Of a DNA stretch of 64,000 nucleotides, positions 16,612 to 24,405 are shown one piece after another; the first letter of the stretch is position 1; every line of letters begins with the position of its first letter. The stretch is from Bacillus cabrialesii (GTDB lineage: Bacteria > Bacillota > Bacilli > Bacillales > Bacillaceae). The notes beneath the pieces are model-generated. The model was not told the DNA's origin, did no database searches, and worked only from the letters and a program-made list of their open reading frames with translations. Location of the stretch: positions 1,533,001-1,597,000 of the forward strand of contig NZ_CP096889.1 in NCBI RefSeq assembly GCF_004124315.2, written 5' to 3'. A program made the translations under genes and the position numbers.

Positions 16612-17277
16612 ATGAAAAAAGAATTTGCGGTAATTGGACTAGGCCGTTTTGGTGGCAGTATTTGCAAAGCATTAAGCGAAGAAGGCGTCGAGGTAATGGC
16701 GATGGATATCGATGAGGATAAAGTCAACGAATATGCCAAGATCGCATCTCACGCTGTAATCGGTGATTCAACAGACGAATCTGTCCTGAAAAATTTAGGT
16801 CTGCGGAACTTTGACCACGTTATTGTAGCAATAGGAGAAAATATTCAAGCGAGTATTTTAACGACTCTCATTCTGAAAGAACTTGGCGTTAATACCATTA
16901 CAGTTAAAGCGCAGAACGATTATCACGAAAAAGTGCTGTCTAAAATCGGTGCGGATCACATCGTCCATCCCGAACGAGATATGGCAAAGCGAATTGCGCA
17001 TAACATCGTGTCCAACAACGTACTTGATTATTTGGAGCTGTCTGAAGAGCATAGTCTTGTTGAAATTGTTGCCAACAGCCGCTTAGCAGGAAATACGCTT
17101 CTTGATTTAGATATCCGTGCGAAATACGGTATTAACATCGTAGCCATTAAAAGAGGCAAGGAAGTCATCGTGTCGCCTCTTGCGACCGAAGTCATACATC
17201 AAGAAGATATTCTCATTGTCATTGGATCGGTTACCGACATTTCCCGTTTTGAAAAAAGAGTTCTTCATACGAAATAG
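16612..17277 (+). CDS. ktrC: KtrC, potassium-transport regulatory subunit
   Basis: 221-residue cytoplasmic gating subunit for the Ktr potassium channel (pairs with KtrD, encoded elsewhere). The RCK_N domain starts EFAVIGLGRFGGSICKAL, with the GxGxxG nucleotide motif and acidic end of strand beta-2 (MAMDIDED). The RCK_C domain (about 135-220) is the type that binds cyclic di-AMP in KtrA/KtrC proteins. The start is preceded by GGAGCACC. It is formerly ykqB and is followed by a terminator. Confidence 0.94.
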   Translation: MKKEFAVIGLGRFGGSICKALSEEGVEVMAMDIDEDKVNEYAKIASHAVIGDSTDESVLKNLGLRNFDHVIVAIGENIQASILTTLILKELGVNTITVKAQNDYHEKVLSKIGADHIVHPERDMAKRIAHNIVSNNVLDYLELSEEHSLVEIVANSRLAGNTLLDLDIRAKYGINIVAIKRGKEVIVSPLATEVIHQEDILIVIGSVTDISRFEKRVLHTK

Positions 17278-17286
17278 CAAGATAAA

Positions 17287-17313
17287 CAAGCCGTCCTCAA
17301 AGGGCGGTTTTTT
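17287..17313 (+). terminator. Intrinsic terminator after ktrC
   Basis: CCGTCC/GGGCGG (one T-G pair) has a 5-nt loop and is followed by TTTTTT. Confidence 0.8.
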
Positions 17314-17370
17314 GATATTATCAGAATATAACAACTTTAATGAAATGAGCGCCAATTTCTTAAAATTTTA

Positions 17371-17399
17371 TTGACTAAGCATAGGCGTTCCGATAGCAT
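17371..17399 (+). promoter_or_regulatory. Candidate adeC promoter
   Basis: TTGACT (17371-17376), a 17-base spacer and TAGCAT (17394-17399). A better -10 sequence, TATAAT (17409-17414), lies just downstream but lacks a good -35, so the exact start point is uncertain. Confidence 0.45.
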
Positions 17400-17434
17400 A
17401 TTGTACCATATAATAAAAAAGAGGAGGGGCCTAT

Positions 17435-19168
17435 TTGAATAAAGAAGCGCTTGTCAATAGGCTGAATGCTTCAGCCCGGAGACAAAAAGCAGATATCGTC
17501 ATCAAGAACGGAAAAATCATGGACGTATTCAATCAAGAATGGATATATGAAGATATTGCGATTACAGATGGAGTCATAGTGGGCCTCGGTGAGTATGAAG
17601 GCGAAAACATCATTGATGCAGAGGGACAAATGATTGTTCCGGGTTTTATTGATGGACATGTACATATTGAGTCATCTATGGTTACACCGGTTGAGTTCGC
17701 TAAAGCGGTGCTGCCGCATGGGGTGACGACCGTTGTTACCGATCCGCATGAGATCGCGAATGTGTCTGGTGAAAAAGGGATTGCATTTATGATTGAACAG
17801 GCTCGGCAAACACCGCTGAATATCCATTTTATGCTCCCCTCCAGTGTGCCTGCCGCAAGCTTTGAGCGATCAGGCGCAGTACTCAAAGCAGCCGATTTAA
17901 AGCCTTTTTACGAAGAGGAAGAAGTATTGGGGCTGGCTGAAGTCATGGATTATGTGTCGGTTCAGCAGGCTGAAGAAGATATGGTTCAGAAACTGCTTGA
18001 TGCCCGTGTTGCAGGTAAGCGGATTGACGGTCATTTAGCGGGTTTGTCAACAGACCTCATTAACATTTATCGAACTGCGTTTGTCTTAAACGATCATGAA
18101 GTAACGACGAAGGAAGAAGCCCTTGATCGTATTAGAAGGGGAATGTATGTCATGATGCGTGAAGGATCAGTCGCTAAAAACACTCTACAAGTGCTGCCGG
18201 CGGTGAATGAAAAGAATGCGCGCCGCTTCTTTTTCTGTACGGATGATAAGCATGTAGATGATTTGTTGTCAGAGGGAAGTGTGAATCATCAGGTGAAAAT
18301 GGCGATGCAAGCCGGACTTGACCCGTTTTTAGCCTATCAATTAGGAAGCCTTAACGCAGCCGAGTGCTATGGACTGGATACAAAGGGAGCGATTGCACCG
18401 GGTTTTGACGCTGATTTGCTTTTTGTATCTGATCTTGAAAATGTCACTGTCTCAATGACGATGGTAAAAGGACAGACGGTTGCTGAAGACACCAAAGCAA
18501 TCTGTCAAGATAGCGCTACAGCGGCCGTACCAGACCCGTCACTGCTTGATTCTGTTAAGCTTGCGGCTCCTCTTAAAAAACAGAATTTTCATATGCCAAT
18601 CGATTCAAAGCGGAAAATCAATGTCATTCAAATCATTCCAAATCAGCTTGAAACACGATTGGTACATGTTCCGGCTCCTGCTGCCCGCTTCTTTGAGCCT
18701 GACACTGACCTTGATTTGTTAAAGATTGCAGTTATTGAGAGGCATAAAGGATTAAAAGAAATCGGACTTGGTGCTGTGAAAGGGTTTGGATTCAAGAGCG
18801 GAGCGATTGCCACAACCATTTCGCATGATTCCCATAATATTATAGCCGTCGGAACAAATGATGCCGATATGGCGGCTGCAGTTAATAAGCTGCAGGAAAT
18901 TGGCGGAGGATTAACGATTATAAAAAATGAAGAAGAGCTCCATTCAGTACCGTTGCCGATTGCGGGGTTATTATCCGACCAATCTGCGGAGCAGGTGAAT
19001 AAGAGCTTGCAGACGCTGCACGAAAAATTGTCGTTAGTCGGATTCACAGGCGGATTTAATCCATTTTTGACGCTGTCATTTTTGGCTTTGCCTGTCATTC
19101 CTGACATCAAAATGACGACAACAGGATTATTTGATGTAAAGTCATTTCGGCACATATCGCTGCAATAA
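17435..19168 (+). CDS. adeC: Adenine deaminase
   Basis: Converts adenine to hypoxanthine and ammonia in purine salvage. The 577-residue amidohydrolase carries the metal-binding GFIDGHVHIESSM (H75, H77) and downstream HLAGLS and CTDDKH motifs. The C-terminal half is the AdeC-specific domain (KGFGFKSGAIATTISHDSHNI, GGLTIIKNEEE). Translation starts at TTG preceded by GAGGAGG. It is monocistronic, with a terminator shared with rnjA. Confidence 0.95.
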   Translation: MNKEALVNRLNASARRQKADIVIKNGKIMDVFNQEWIYEDIAITDGVIVGLGEYEGENIIDAEGQMIVPGFIDGHVHIESSMVTPVEFAKAVLPHGVTTVVTDPHEIANVSGEKGIAFMIEQARQTPLNIHFMLPSSVPAASFERSGAVLKAADLKPFYEEEEVLGLAEVMDYVSVQQAEEDMVQKLLDARVAGKRIDGHLAGLSTDLINIYRTAFVLNDHEVTTKEEALDRIRRGMYVMMREGSVAKNTLQVLPAVNEKNARRFFFCTDDKHVDDLLSEGSVNHQVKMAMQAGLDPFLAYQLGSLNAAECYGLDTKGAIAPGFDADLLFVSDLENVTVSMTMVKGQTVAEDTKAICQDSATAAVPDPSLLDSVKLAAPLKKQNFHMPIDSKRKINVIQIIPNQLETRLVHVPAPAARFFEPDTDLDLLKIAVIERHKGLKEIGLGAVKGFGFKSGAIATTISHDSHNIIAVGTNDADMAAAVNKLQEIGGGLTIIKNEEELHSVPLPIAGLLSDQSAEQVNKSLQTLHEKLSLVGFTGGFNPFLTLSFLALPVIPDIKMTTTGLFDVKSFRHISLQ

Positions 19169-19175
19169 CAGCAAT

Positions 19176-19212
19176 AAAAAAGATGCACTCCTTGTGAGTG
19201 CATCTTTTTTTT
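19176..19212. terminator. Bidirectional terminator between adeC and rnjA
   Basis: GATGCACTC/GAGTGCATC has a 5-nt loop, A6 on the left and T8 on the right. It serves both convergent genes. Confidence 0.92.
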
Positions 19213-20878
19213 AAACCTCCATAATGATCGGAAGGATCATCGGACGGCGTTTCGTTTTTTCGTATAAGAACGGTGCAAGCGTATCTGTAATCTCGTTTTT
19301 GATTTCAGACCATTGAGTCGTTTTTCGTTCCATCACTTTTTGTAAATGATTAGAAATAAGCTCTTGAGCGTCATTGATCAAGTCTCCGGATTCTCTCATG
19401 TACACAAATCCTCTGGAAATCAAATCAGGTCCCGCTGAAATCTTAAAGCCGTCCATGTCAATGCTGACAACCACGATGACAAGACCTTCTTCAGAAAGAA
19501 TTCTGCGGTCGCGAAGCACGATATTACCGATATCACCGATGCCGCTACCGTCAATGTAGACTGAACCGGACGGGATTTTGCCGGCAACTGAAGCTTCATC
19601 GCCTTTAAGCGCCAATACTTCACCATTATCCATGATAAAGCAGTTTTCTTCGGGGATGCCGCAATCTGTTGCAAGCTTGACATGCATCTTTTGCATTCTA
19701 TACTCACCGTGAATCGGCATGAAAAATTTAGGCTTGATTAAACGAAGCATAAGCTTTTGTTCTTCCTGTCCGCCGTGACCGGATGTATGGATATCGTTAA
19801 GAGGTCCGTGAATAACCTCGGCTCCCGCGCGATACAGCTGGTTAATCGTCCGGCTCACACTGATTGTGTTGCCTGGAATAGGGGATGAAGAAAATACGAC
19901 TGTATCCCCAGGATTAATTGAAATCTGGCGGTGCGTGCCGTTTGCAATTCTTGATAACGCCGCCATCGGTTCCCCTTGGCTTCCTGTACATAAAATCGTT
20001 ACTTTATTGGCAGGCATGCGATTGATTTCGTTATGTTCAATAAACGTATTTTTAGGACAGTTAATATATCCGAGGGTTTGTCCGATTTCAATAGCCGATT
20101 CCATACTGCGTCCAAATACAGCAACTTTTCTTCCATTTAATACAGCAGCCTCAATTACTTGCTGCAAACGGTGGATATTCGACGCAAATGTGGCGAAGAT
20201 AACTCGGCCGTCTACCTTGCGGAAAATGTCATGAATGCTTTCTCCGACTCGGCGCTCAGACATAGTGAACTCTGGGTTTTCACTATTTGTGCTGTCAGAA
20301 AGGAGGCACAGAACGCCTTCTTTTCCGATTTCGGCCATTTTCGTCAAGTTTGCCGGCTCGCCGACTGGAGTAAAGTCGAATTTGAAATCTCCAGTATGTA
20401 CGATGTTTCCTGGCGGCGTCTTTACAACAATACCGTAGGAATCCGGAATGCTATGTGTTGTTCTGAAGAATGACACAGCCGTTTTGCGGAACTTAACGAT
20501 ATCATCTTCACCGATAATGTTCAGTTTCGTCTGTCTTAATAACCCATGCTCTTCAAGTTTATTCCGAAGTAAGCCGATCGCGAGTTTACCGCCGTAAACA
20601 GGAATATTCACTTGTCTGAGCAGGTACGGAATACCGCCGATGTGGTCTTCGTGCCCGTGGGTGATAAAAAGCCCTTTAATTTTATCTTCGTTTTTGACTA
20701 AATACGTGTAATCAGGGATAACGTAGTCAATCCCGAGCAGTTCATCCTCGGGAAACTTGATCCCCGCGTCAATCAGCACAATTTCATCCTGAAATTGAAC
20801 TGCGTACGTATTTTTACCGATTTCGCCCAAACCTCCGAGGGCGAAAACAGCAGTTTGATCATTTTTTACAAATTTCAT
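19211..20878 (-). CDS. rnjA: Ribonuclease J1
   Basis: Essential endo- and 5'-3' exoribonuclease of the RNA degradation machinery. The 555 residues carry the metallo-beta-lactamase signature HGHEDH (residues 74-79), the downstream HTGD motif, a beta-CASP insert and a C-terminal dimerisation domain. Start MKFVKNDQTAV is chosen as in B. subtilis. A second ATG three codons upstream (20887) overlaps the rpoY stop as ATGA and is closer to GGAG, so the true start could be there. It is cotranscribed with rpoY. Confidence 0.95.
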   Translation of the reverse strand: MKFVKNDQTAVFALGGLGEIGKNTYAVQFQDEIVLIDAGIKFPEDELLGIDYVIPDYTYLVKNEDKIKGLFITHGHEDHIGGIPYLLRQVNIPVYGGKLAIGLLRNKLEEHGLLRQTKLNIIGEDDIVKFRKTAVSFFRTTHSIPDSYGIVVKTPPGNIVHTGDFKFDFTPVGEPANLTKMAEIGKEGVLCLLSDSTNSENPEFTMSERRVGESIHDIFRKVDGRVIFATFASNIHRLQQVIEAAVLNGRKVAVFGRSMESAIEIGQTLGYINCPKNTFIEHNEINRMPANKVTILCTGSQGEPMAALSRIANGTHRQISINPGDTVVFSSSPIPGNTISVSRTINQLYRAGAEVIHGPLNDIHTSGHGGQEEQKLMLRLIKPKFFMPIHGEYRMQKMHVKLATDCGIPEENCFIMDNGEVLALKGDEASVAGKIPSGSVYIDGSGIGDIGNIVLRDRRILSEEGLVIVVVSIDMDGFKISAGPDLISRGFVYMRESGDLINDAQELISNHLQKVMERKTTQWSEIKNEITDTLAPFLYEKTKRRPMILPIIMEV

Positions 20879-20883
20879 ACCGC

Positions 20884-21093
20884 TCATAACTCCAATACTT
20901 TAAAATTTTCGCTCTGTTGTTCATATTCTAAAAATGCACCATCAACAGGTGTGATAAACTCAATATTAAATTTCTTCTCTTTCAGCTTTGTTCTGACGTC
21001 ACGTTCAGATACGCCTTCAATATAAAGTGAATCTGTCTTTTCCCGAACAGGTACTTCCTCAGCTTTTTCTTGATAAAATACCTTATAAATCAT
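20884..21093 (-). CDS. rpoY: RNA polymerase epsilon subunit
   Basis: Small subunit of Firmicute RNA polymerase, 69 residues beginning MIYKVFYQEKAEEVPVREKT. It is acidic and soluble, and resembles phage polymerase inhibitors in fold. It was formerly ykzG. The start lies behind AAGGAGAGAT. Its stop overlaps the upstream rnjA ATG by sharing the bases ATGA, linking production of a transcription subunit and a ribonuclease. Confidence 0.93.
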   Translation of the reverse strand: MIYKVFYQEKAEEVPVREKTDSLYIEGVSERDVRTKLKEKKFNIEFITPVDGAFLEYEQQSENFKVLEL

Positions 21094-21137
21094 CCAAATC
21101 TCTCCTTAAATGCCGTATGTTAGACTCGCTTATTCTA

Positions 21138-21160
21138 TTATATTCGAAAACGGAATATAA
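21138..21160. repeat. AT-rich inverted repeat upstream of rpoY
   Basis: TTATATTC-GAAAACG-GAATATAA is a perfect 8-bp stem. The minus-strand left arm contains TATAAT (21142-21137), a plausible rpoY-rnjA -10, although I see no good -35. It may be an operator or an accidental feature of an AT-rich leader. Confidence 0.35.
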
Positions 21161-21210
21161 GGAAAGCCTTGAGCAAAATAAGGACCTCTCGAAAAGTGAA
21201 GGATCCCTTG

Positions 21211-21282
21211 TCAGGCAATCGCTTTCTTGCGGAGCATTCCGTTCCATTGTCTTCTGAGTTTCTTTCTTAATTTGCGCAGCAT
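21211..21282 (-). CDS. Unassigned 23-residue basic micropeptide
   Basis: The ORF begins MLRKLRKKLRRQWNG and ends KKAIA: 23 residues, 10 of them Lys or Arg, none acidic. It has a near-perfect ribosome site TAAGGAGGA 8 bases before ATG. A minus-strand TATACT (21337-21332) could be its -10. It lies 117 bases upstream of rpoY, same strand. I do not recognise it. Charge and length suggest an RNA-, ribosome- or membrane-binding peptide, but no function can be assigned. Confidence 0.5.
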   Translation of the reverse strand: MLRKLRKKLRRQWNGMLRKKAIA

Positions 21283-21473
21283 TTTCAGTTCCTCCTTAAT
21301 AAACATTTGCCCTGAGTTCTTTTGTACAAATAGTATACGGAGATTGAGGAAGACTTATCGTGGTTATTAATGGAATTTAATATGATTTTTGAACGAAATA
21401 GTTTGCTGAATGACAATCTTTTTGTATGATGAGGGTGGGATTTGCAGATCAAGACGATAAAGGGGAAGTTACG

Positions 21474-22247
21474 ATGGATTCAAAATTAATCTTTTTTGAT
21501 ATTGACGGCACGATATTTGATCATGATAAGAATATACCGAAAAGTACGAGAGAAACGGTGGCGGAGCTGCAGCGCCAAGGGCATCATGTATTTATCGCCA
21601 GCGGGCGGTCTCCGTTTTTGGTTAAGCCGATTTTGGAAGAACTGGGTATACACTCATTCATTTCTTATAATGGGCAGTATGTTGTTTTTGAAAATCAAGT
21701 GATTTATAAAAATCCGCTTCCTGAAGAGGCGATCAGACGATTATTAAAGCAGGCAGGAGAGGGCAAACATCCTGTTGTGTTTATGGCAGAGGATACGATG
21801 AAAGCGACTGTTGCGGACCACCCTCATGTTTTGGAGGGAATCGGCAGCCTTAAAACCGATTATCCAGAAACCGATGAGCTTTTTTATGAAGGAAAAGAAA
21901 TTTTTCAGCTTCTTTTATTTTGCCAGGATGAAGAAGAAAAAGCTTATGCCGCTTTTCCTGAATTTGATCTAGTGCGCTGGCATGAGTTTTCGACTGATGT
22001 TCTTCCGCACGGAGGTTCGAAGGCGGAAGGGATTAAAAAAGTCATCGAGCGTCTTCCGTTTGATATCAGTGATACATATGCTTTCGGCGACGGATTAAAC
22101 GATCTGCAAATGATTGACTATGTCGGGACAGGCGTAGCTATGGGAAATGCTGTTCCTGAATTAAAAGAAATCGCAGACTTTGTAACAAAGCCGGTCGACG
22201 AGGATGGAATTGCGTTCGCTGTCAAAGAACTGGGCCTTTTAAAATGA
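21474..22247 (+). CDS. ykrA: YkrA, HAD-superfamily phosphatase (Cof type)
   Basis: 257-residue hydrolase of the Cof/HAD IIB class. Motif I is FFDIDGTIFDHD near the N-terminus, motif II is IASGRSP, the motif III lysine is in GGSKAEGIKKV, and motif IV is FGDGLNDLQM. A large cap domain lies between motifs II and III. Such enzymes dephosphorylate sugar phosphates or flavin precursors; the substrate is unknown. ATG 21474 follows AAGGGGAAG and is preferred to an in-frame ATG at 21426. Confidence 0.9.
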   Translation: MDSKLIFFDIDGTIFDHDKNIPKSTRETVAELQRQGHHVFIASGRSPFLVKPILEELGIHSFISYNGQYVVFENQVIYKNPLPEEAIRRLLKQAGEGKHPVVFMAEDTMKATVADHPHVLEGIGSLKTDYPETDELFYEGKEIFQLLLFCQDEEEKAYAAFPEFDLVRWHEFSTDVLPHGGSKAEGIKKVIERLPFDISDTYAFGDGLNDLQMIDYVGTGVAMGNAVPELKEIADFVTKPVDEDGIAFAVKELGLLK

Positions 22248-22284
22248 AAAAATCAGCTGGCGCTGTGCCAGCTGATTTTTCTTT
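22247..22284. terminator. Bidirectional terminator between ykrA and defB
   Basis: AAAAAATCAGCTGGC/GCCAGCTGATTTTT with a 5-nt loop lies between convergent genes. Confidence 0.92.
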
Positions 22285-22838
22285 TAGCGCTCAATCGCGA
22301 TTGCATTTTCAGGCTCTTTGAAAGGATTCTCCTTATCAATATGATCATAGAACATAACACCGTTCAAATGATCGATCTCATGCTGAAACACAATAGCAGG
22401 AAATCCTTTTAAACGGATATCAATATTTTCGCCTTCGAGCGTTGTTCCTTTTACTCTGATGCGGGCATAGCGGGGAACATAGCCGGGAATCGCTTCATCA
22501 ACAGACAGGCAGCCCTCGCCGCTTGTTAAGTAGCTTTTTTCGACAGAATGGCTGACAATCTTAGGATTAAACAGAGCATAGCTGTATAACTTACCGGAAT
22601 CATCTTCCGCATGAACGGCGATCATTCGTTTTTTAATATTAACTTGAGGGGCTGCGAGTCCTACGCCTGGACGCAGCTTGTATTTTTCGGCTAATTCCGG
22701 ATTTTGGCTGTTCTTCACAAATTCGATCATGTCGGCCAGCTGCTGTTTTTCTGCATCCGTTGCAGGCAGCTCAACAGGTTCAGCTGTCTCTCTTAGGGCT
22801 GGATGGCCGTCACGTACGATGTTTTCCATAGTAATCAA
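22284..22838 (-). CDS. defB: Peptide deformylase (DefB)
   Basis: Removes the formyl group from new proteins. The 184 residues carry the three deformylase motifs: GVGLAAPQ (58-65), EGCLS (108-112, metal-binding Cys) and HEIDH (153-157). The extra N-terminal segment is typical of Gram-positive type 2 enzymes. The start is TTG behind AGGAGTG. It is known as ykrB and is the main deformylase gene outside the def-fmt operon in B. subtilis. Confidence 0.95.
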   Translation of the reverse strand: MITMENIVRDGHPALRETAEPVELPATDAEKQQLADMIEFVKNSQNPELAEKYKLRPGVGLAAPQVNIKKRMIAVHAEDDSGKLYSYALFNPKIVSHSVEKSYLTSGEGCLSVDEAIPGYVPRYARIRVKGTTLEGENIDIRLKGFPAIVFQHEIDHLNGVMFYDHIDKENPFKEPENAIAIER

Positions 22839-22908
22839 GAAACTTCACTCCTAAAGCTTAATATGTAAATTATATCGGATTTGTTAACAGTGGTGCAACG
22901 AAATGAAT

Positions 22909-22930
22909 GACCAGCCGTAGATGGCTGGTC
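22909..22930 (-). terminator. Hairpin after the YjcZ-like gene
   Basis: GACCAGCC/GGCTGGTC with a 6-nt loop lies 17 bases past the stop on the minus strand. The following U tract is poor, so termination is probable but may be weak. Confidence 0.6.
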
Positions 22931-22947
22931 AATTTCATGCTGTGTAA

Positions 22948-23100
22948 CTAGCAACAGCCTCCGCCTAAATAAGCAGCTCCGACAATGATTAACAGAATGA
23001 ATAAAACAACGATTAACGCAAAGGTGCGGCCATATCCGTAACCGCCATATCCGTAACCACCATAACCGCAGCAGCCTCCGCCGTAACCATATCCATACAT
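22948..23100 (-). CDS. YjcZ-family Gly/Tyr-rich small protein
   Basis: 50 residues. The first 24 are almost only Gly and Tyr with two Cys (MYGYGYGGGCCGYGGYG...). One membrane helix follows (about 27-45, TFALIVVLFILLIIVG), then GGGCC at the C-terminus. This is the layout of the YjcZ family of small sporulation-associated membrane proteins. ATG 23100 is preceded by AGGAGG at good spacing. Its own terminator hairpin follows. It is probably expressed in sporulation; I could not identify a sporulation sigma promoter with confidence. Confidence 0.8.
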   Translation of the reverse strand: MYGYGYGGGCCGYGGYGYGGYGYGRTFALIVVLFILLIIVGAAYLGGGCC

Positions 23101-23312
23101 ATTGCAAAACCTCCTATTTGAATTACGCCAGAGCCTTTAGAAGTAGGCATAGCGTCTACTATAACCTATGTAAAAACAAAAAAGTTGTATGGTCATCTGT
23201 CCTGATTTTTCATTTTTTGATTTGATTTTAAAGTTGTATTCATACAGTACAGCTATTGCTAAATGTCTCCATGGATTCTATAGTAGAAATTGTAAAGATT
23301 GGGGGATTTAAC

Positions 23313-23984
23313 GTGAAAGACGCATTAAAACGGCTGCCCGGGAAGAAAATTGGAGTTTTTTGTGCGATGACACTGTTATTAACAGGATGCATGGGAAAGG
23401 ACCCGGTTGATTCACTTCATCATTCATTAGAAAAAGCCGCGGAATCGGAAAAGCCGTTTCAAGAAGAACAGAAAACACTCGAAGAATTAGAGGCGAAAGA
23501 AAATCAGCTTTATGATGATGTCATGAAGCTCAATATGGATGATTATAAAAAAATTGTTGCTTTATCTGACGAAGCGCTTGAAAATGTCAGCAAGCGCGAA
23601 GAACATCTAAAGATTGAAAATGACAGCATCAAAAAATCAGAATCGGAATTTGAGGAAGCAAAAACGTCAGCTGAACATATTAAGGATAAACACATAAAAG
23701 AAAAGGCTGATACAGCAGCAAGCCATATGGAGAAAAGATATACATCATATGGCTTCATGTATGAAGAATATAAAAAAGCGCTTCAGCTTAATAAAAAGCT
23801 GTATAAGCAGCTGAAAGACAAAGACTTGACACGAGATGATCTGGACCAGCAGATCGATAAAGTCAATGCTTCTTATGAAAAGGTCCTTAAATATAGCGGA
23901 GAATTTAATGAACAAACAGATAAATATAATAAAGCCCGGGACGATCTGTATGATGCCGCAGGCTACCATGTTAAAAAGAGCTGA
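23313..23984 (+). CDS. ykyA: YkyA, putative lipoprotein with long coiled coil
   Basis: 223 residues from GTG 23313 (GGGGG upstream). The N-terminal signal has lipobox LLLTGC (Cys about 26), so the protein should be a lipid-anchored surface protein. The rest is Lys/Glu-rich and strongly helical, a YkyA-family coiled coil with no catalytic motif. It is located just before the pdh operon but separated by a terminator. The function is unknown. A longer in-frame start at 23256 lacks a ribosome site. Confidence 0.82.
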   Translation: MKDALKRLPGKKIGVFCAMTLLLTGCMGKDPVDSLHHSLEKAAESEKPFQEEQKTLEELEAKENQLYDDVMKLNMDDYKKIVALSDEALENVSKREEHLKIENDSIKKSESEFEEAKTSAEHIKDKHIKEKADTAASHMEKRYTSYGFMYEEYKKALQLNKKLYKQLKDKDLTRDDLDQQIDKVNASYEKVLKYSGEFNEQTDKYNKARDDLYDAAGYHVKKS

Positions 23985-24004
23985 CTATGAACAGCTCTTT
24001 TTTA
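23973..24004 (+). terminator. Intrinsic terminator overlapping the ykyA stop
   Basis: AAAAGAGCTG/CAGCTCTTTT with a 7-8-nt loop and a T tail. The left arm encodes the last codons of ykyA. Confidence 0.88.
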
Positions 24005-24405
24005 AATAAACACGATGCCAATTTTGTTCAAAATTTTCATTTCTATTGTAGTACAGTATGGTGATGTATACTAGTACAGTTTTGGGTGCAGTCTGCATCT
24101 GTTTTTTTATTGAAAATGTAAAGCGAATACATTTATTGAAAATCAGCGATGAAAACGATTGACGGCTCTTCTTTATTTGGTGTAAACTAATCCATGTTAA
24201 GCGGTGTTGTATTAGTTTTTTACAACTTCGAAATAATACAGTTCAAAGCAGAGTGTAACTATCCTACATAAAAGGTTTTGGCAAACTGGGGATCGGCTAA
24301 AATATATACGACTTACTGCTGATACTTTAGGGTACCCTAAGTTTGTATGTATAAAAGGAATGCACGTCTAATGACTGTTTAAAAGAAAGGAAGAGGTGAC
24401 TTAGT
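24005..24405 (+). promoter_or_regulatory. pdhA promoter and long leader
   Basis: 400 bases without a gene. A SigA-like promoter TTGACG (24159-24164)/TAAACT (24183-24188) with an 18-base spacer would give a leader of about 210 bases. TGAAAACGATTGAC overlapping the -35 resembles a CcpA cre imperfectly. The leader contains a perfect 14-base palindrome TTAGGGTACCCTAA (24327-24340). I see no leader ORF and no recognisable riboswitch fold. Confidence 0.55.

Noticed and set aside
18643..19203. 186-codon open frame opposite adeC
   Set aside because: Antisense shadow of a well-defined gene, with unusual Ser/Cys-rich composition and no ribosome site.
22835..23107. 90-codon Arg/Leu-rich open frame overlapping the YjcZ-like gene
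   Set aside because: Out-of-frame reading of the Gly/Tyr-rich repeat on the same strand. The 50-codon frame has the ribosome site and family likeness.
24145..24165. cre site at the pdhA -35
   Set aside because: The match fails at the final CA of the consensus, so it is mentioned in the region entry but not called as a site.
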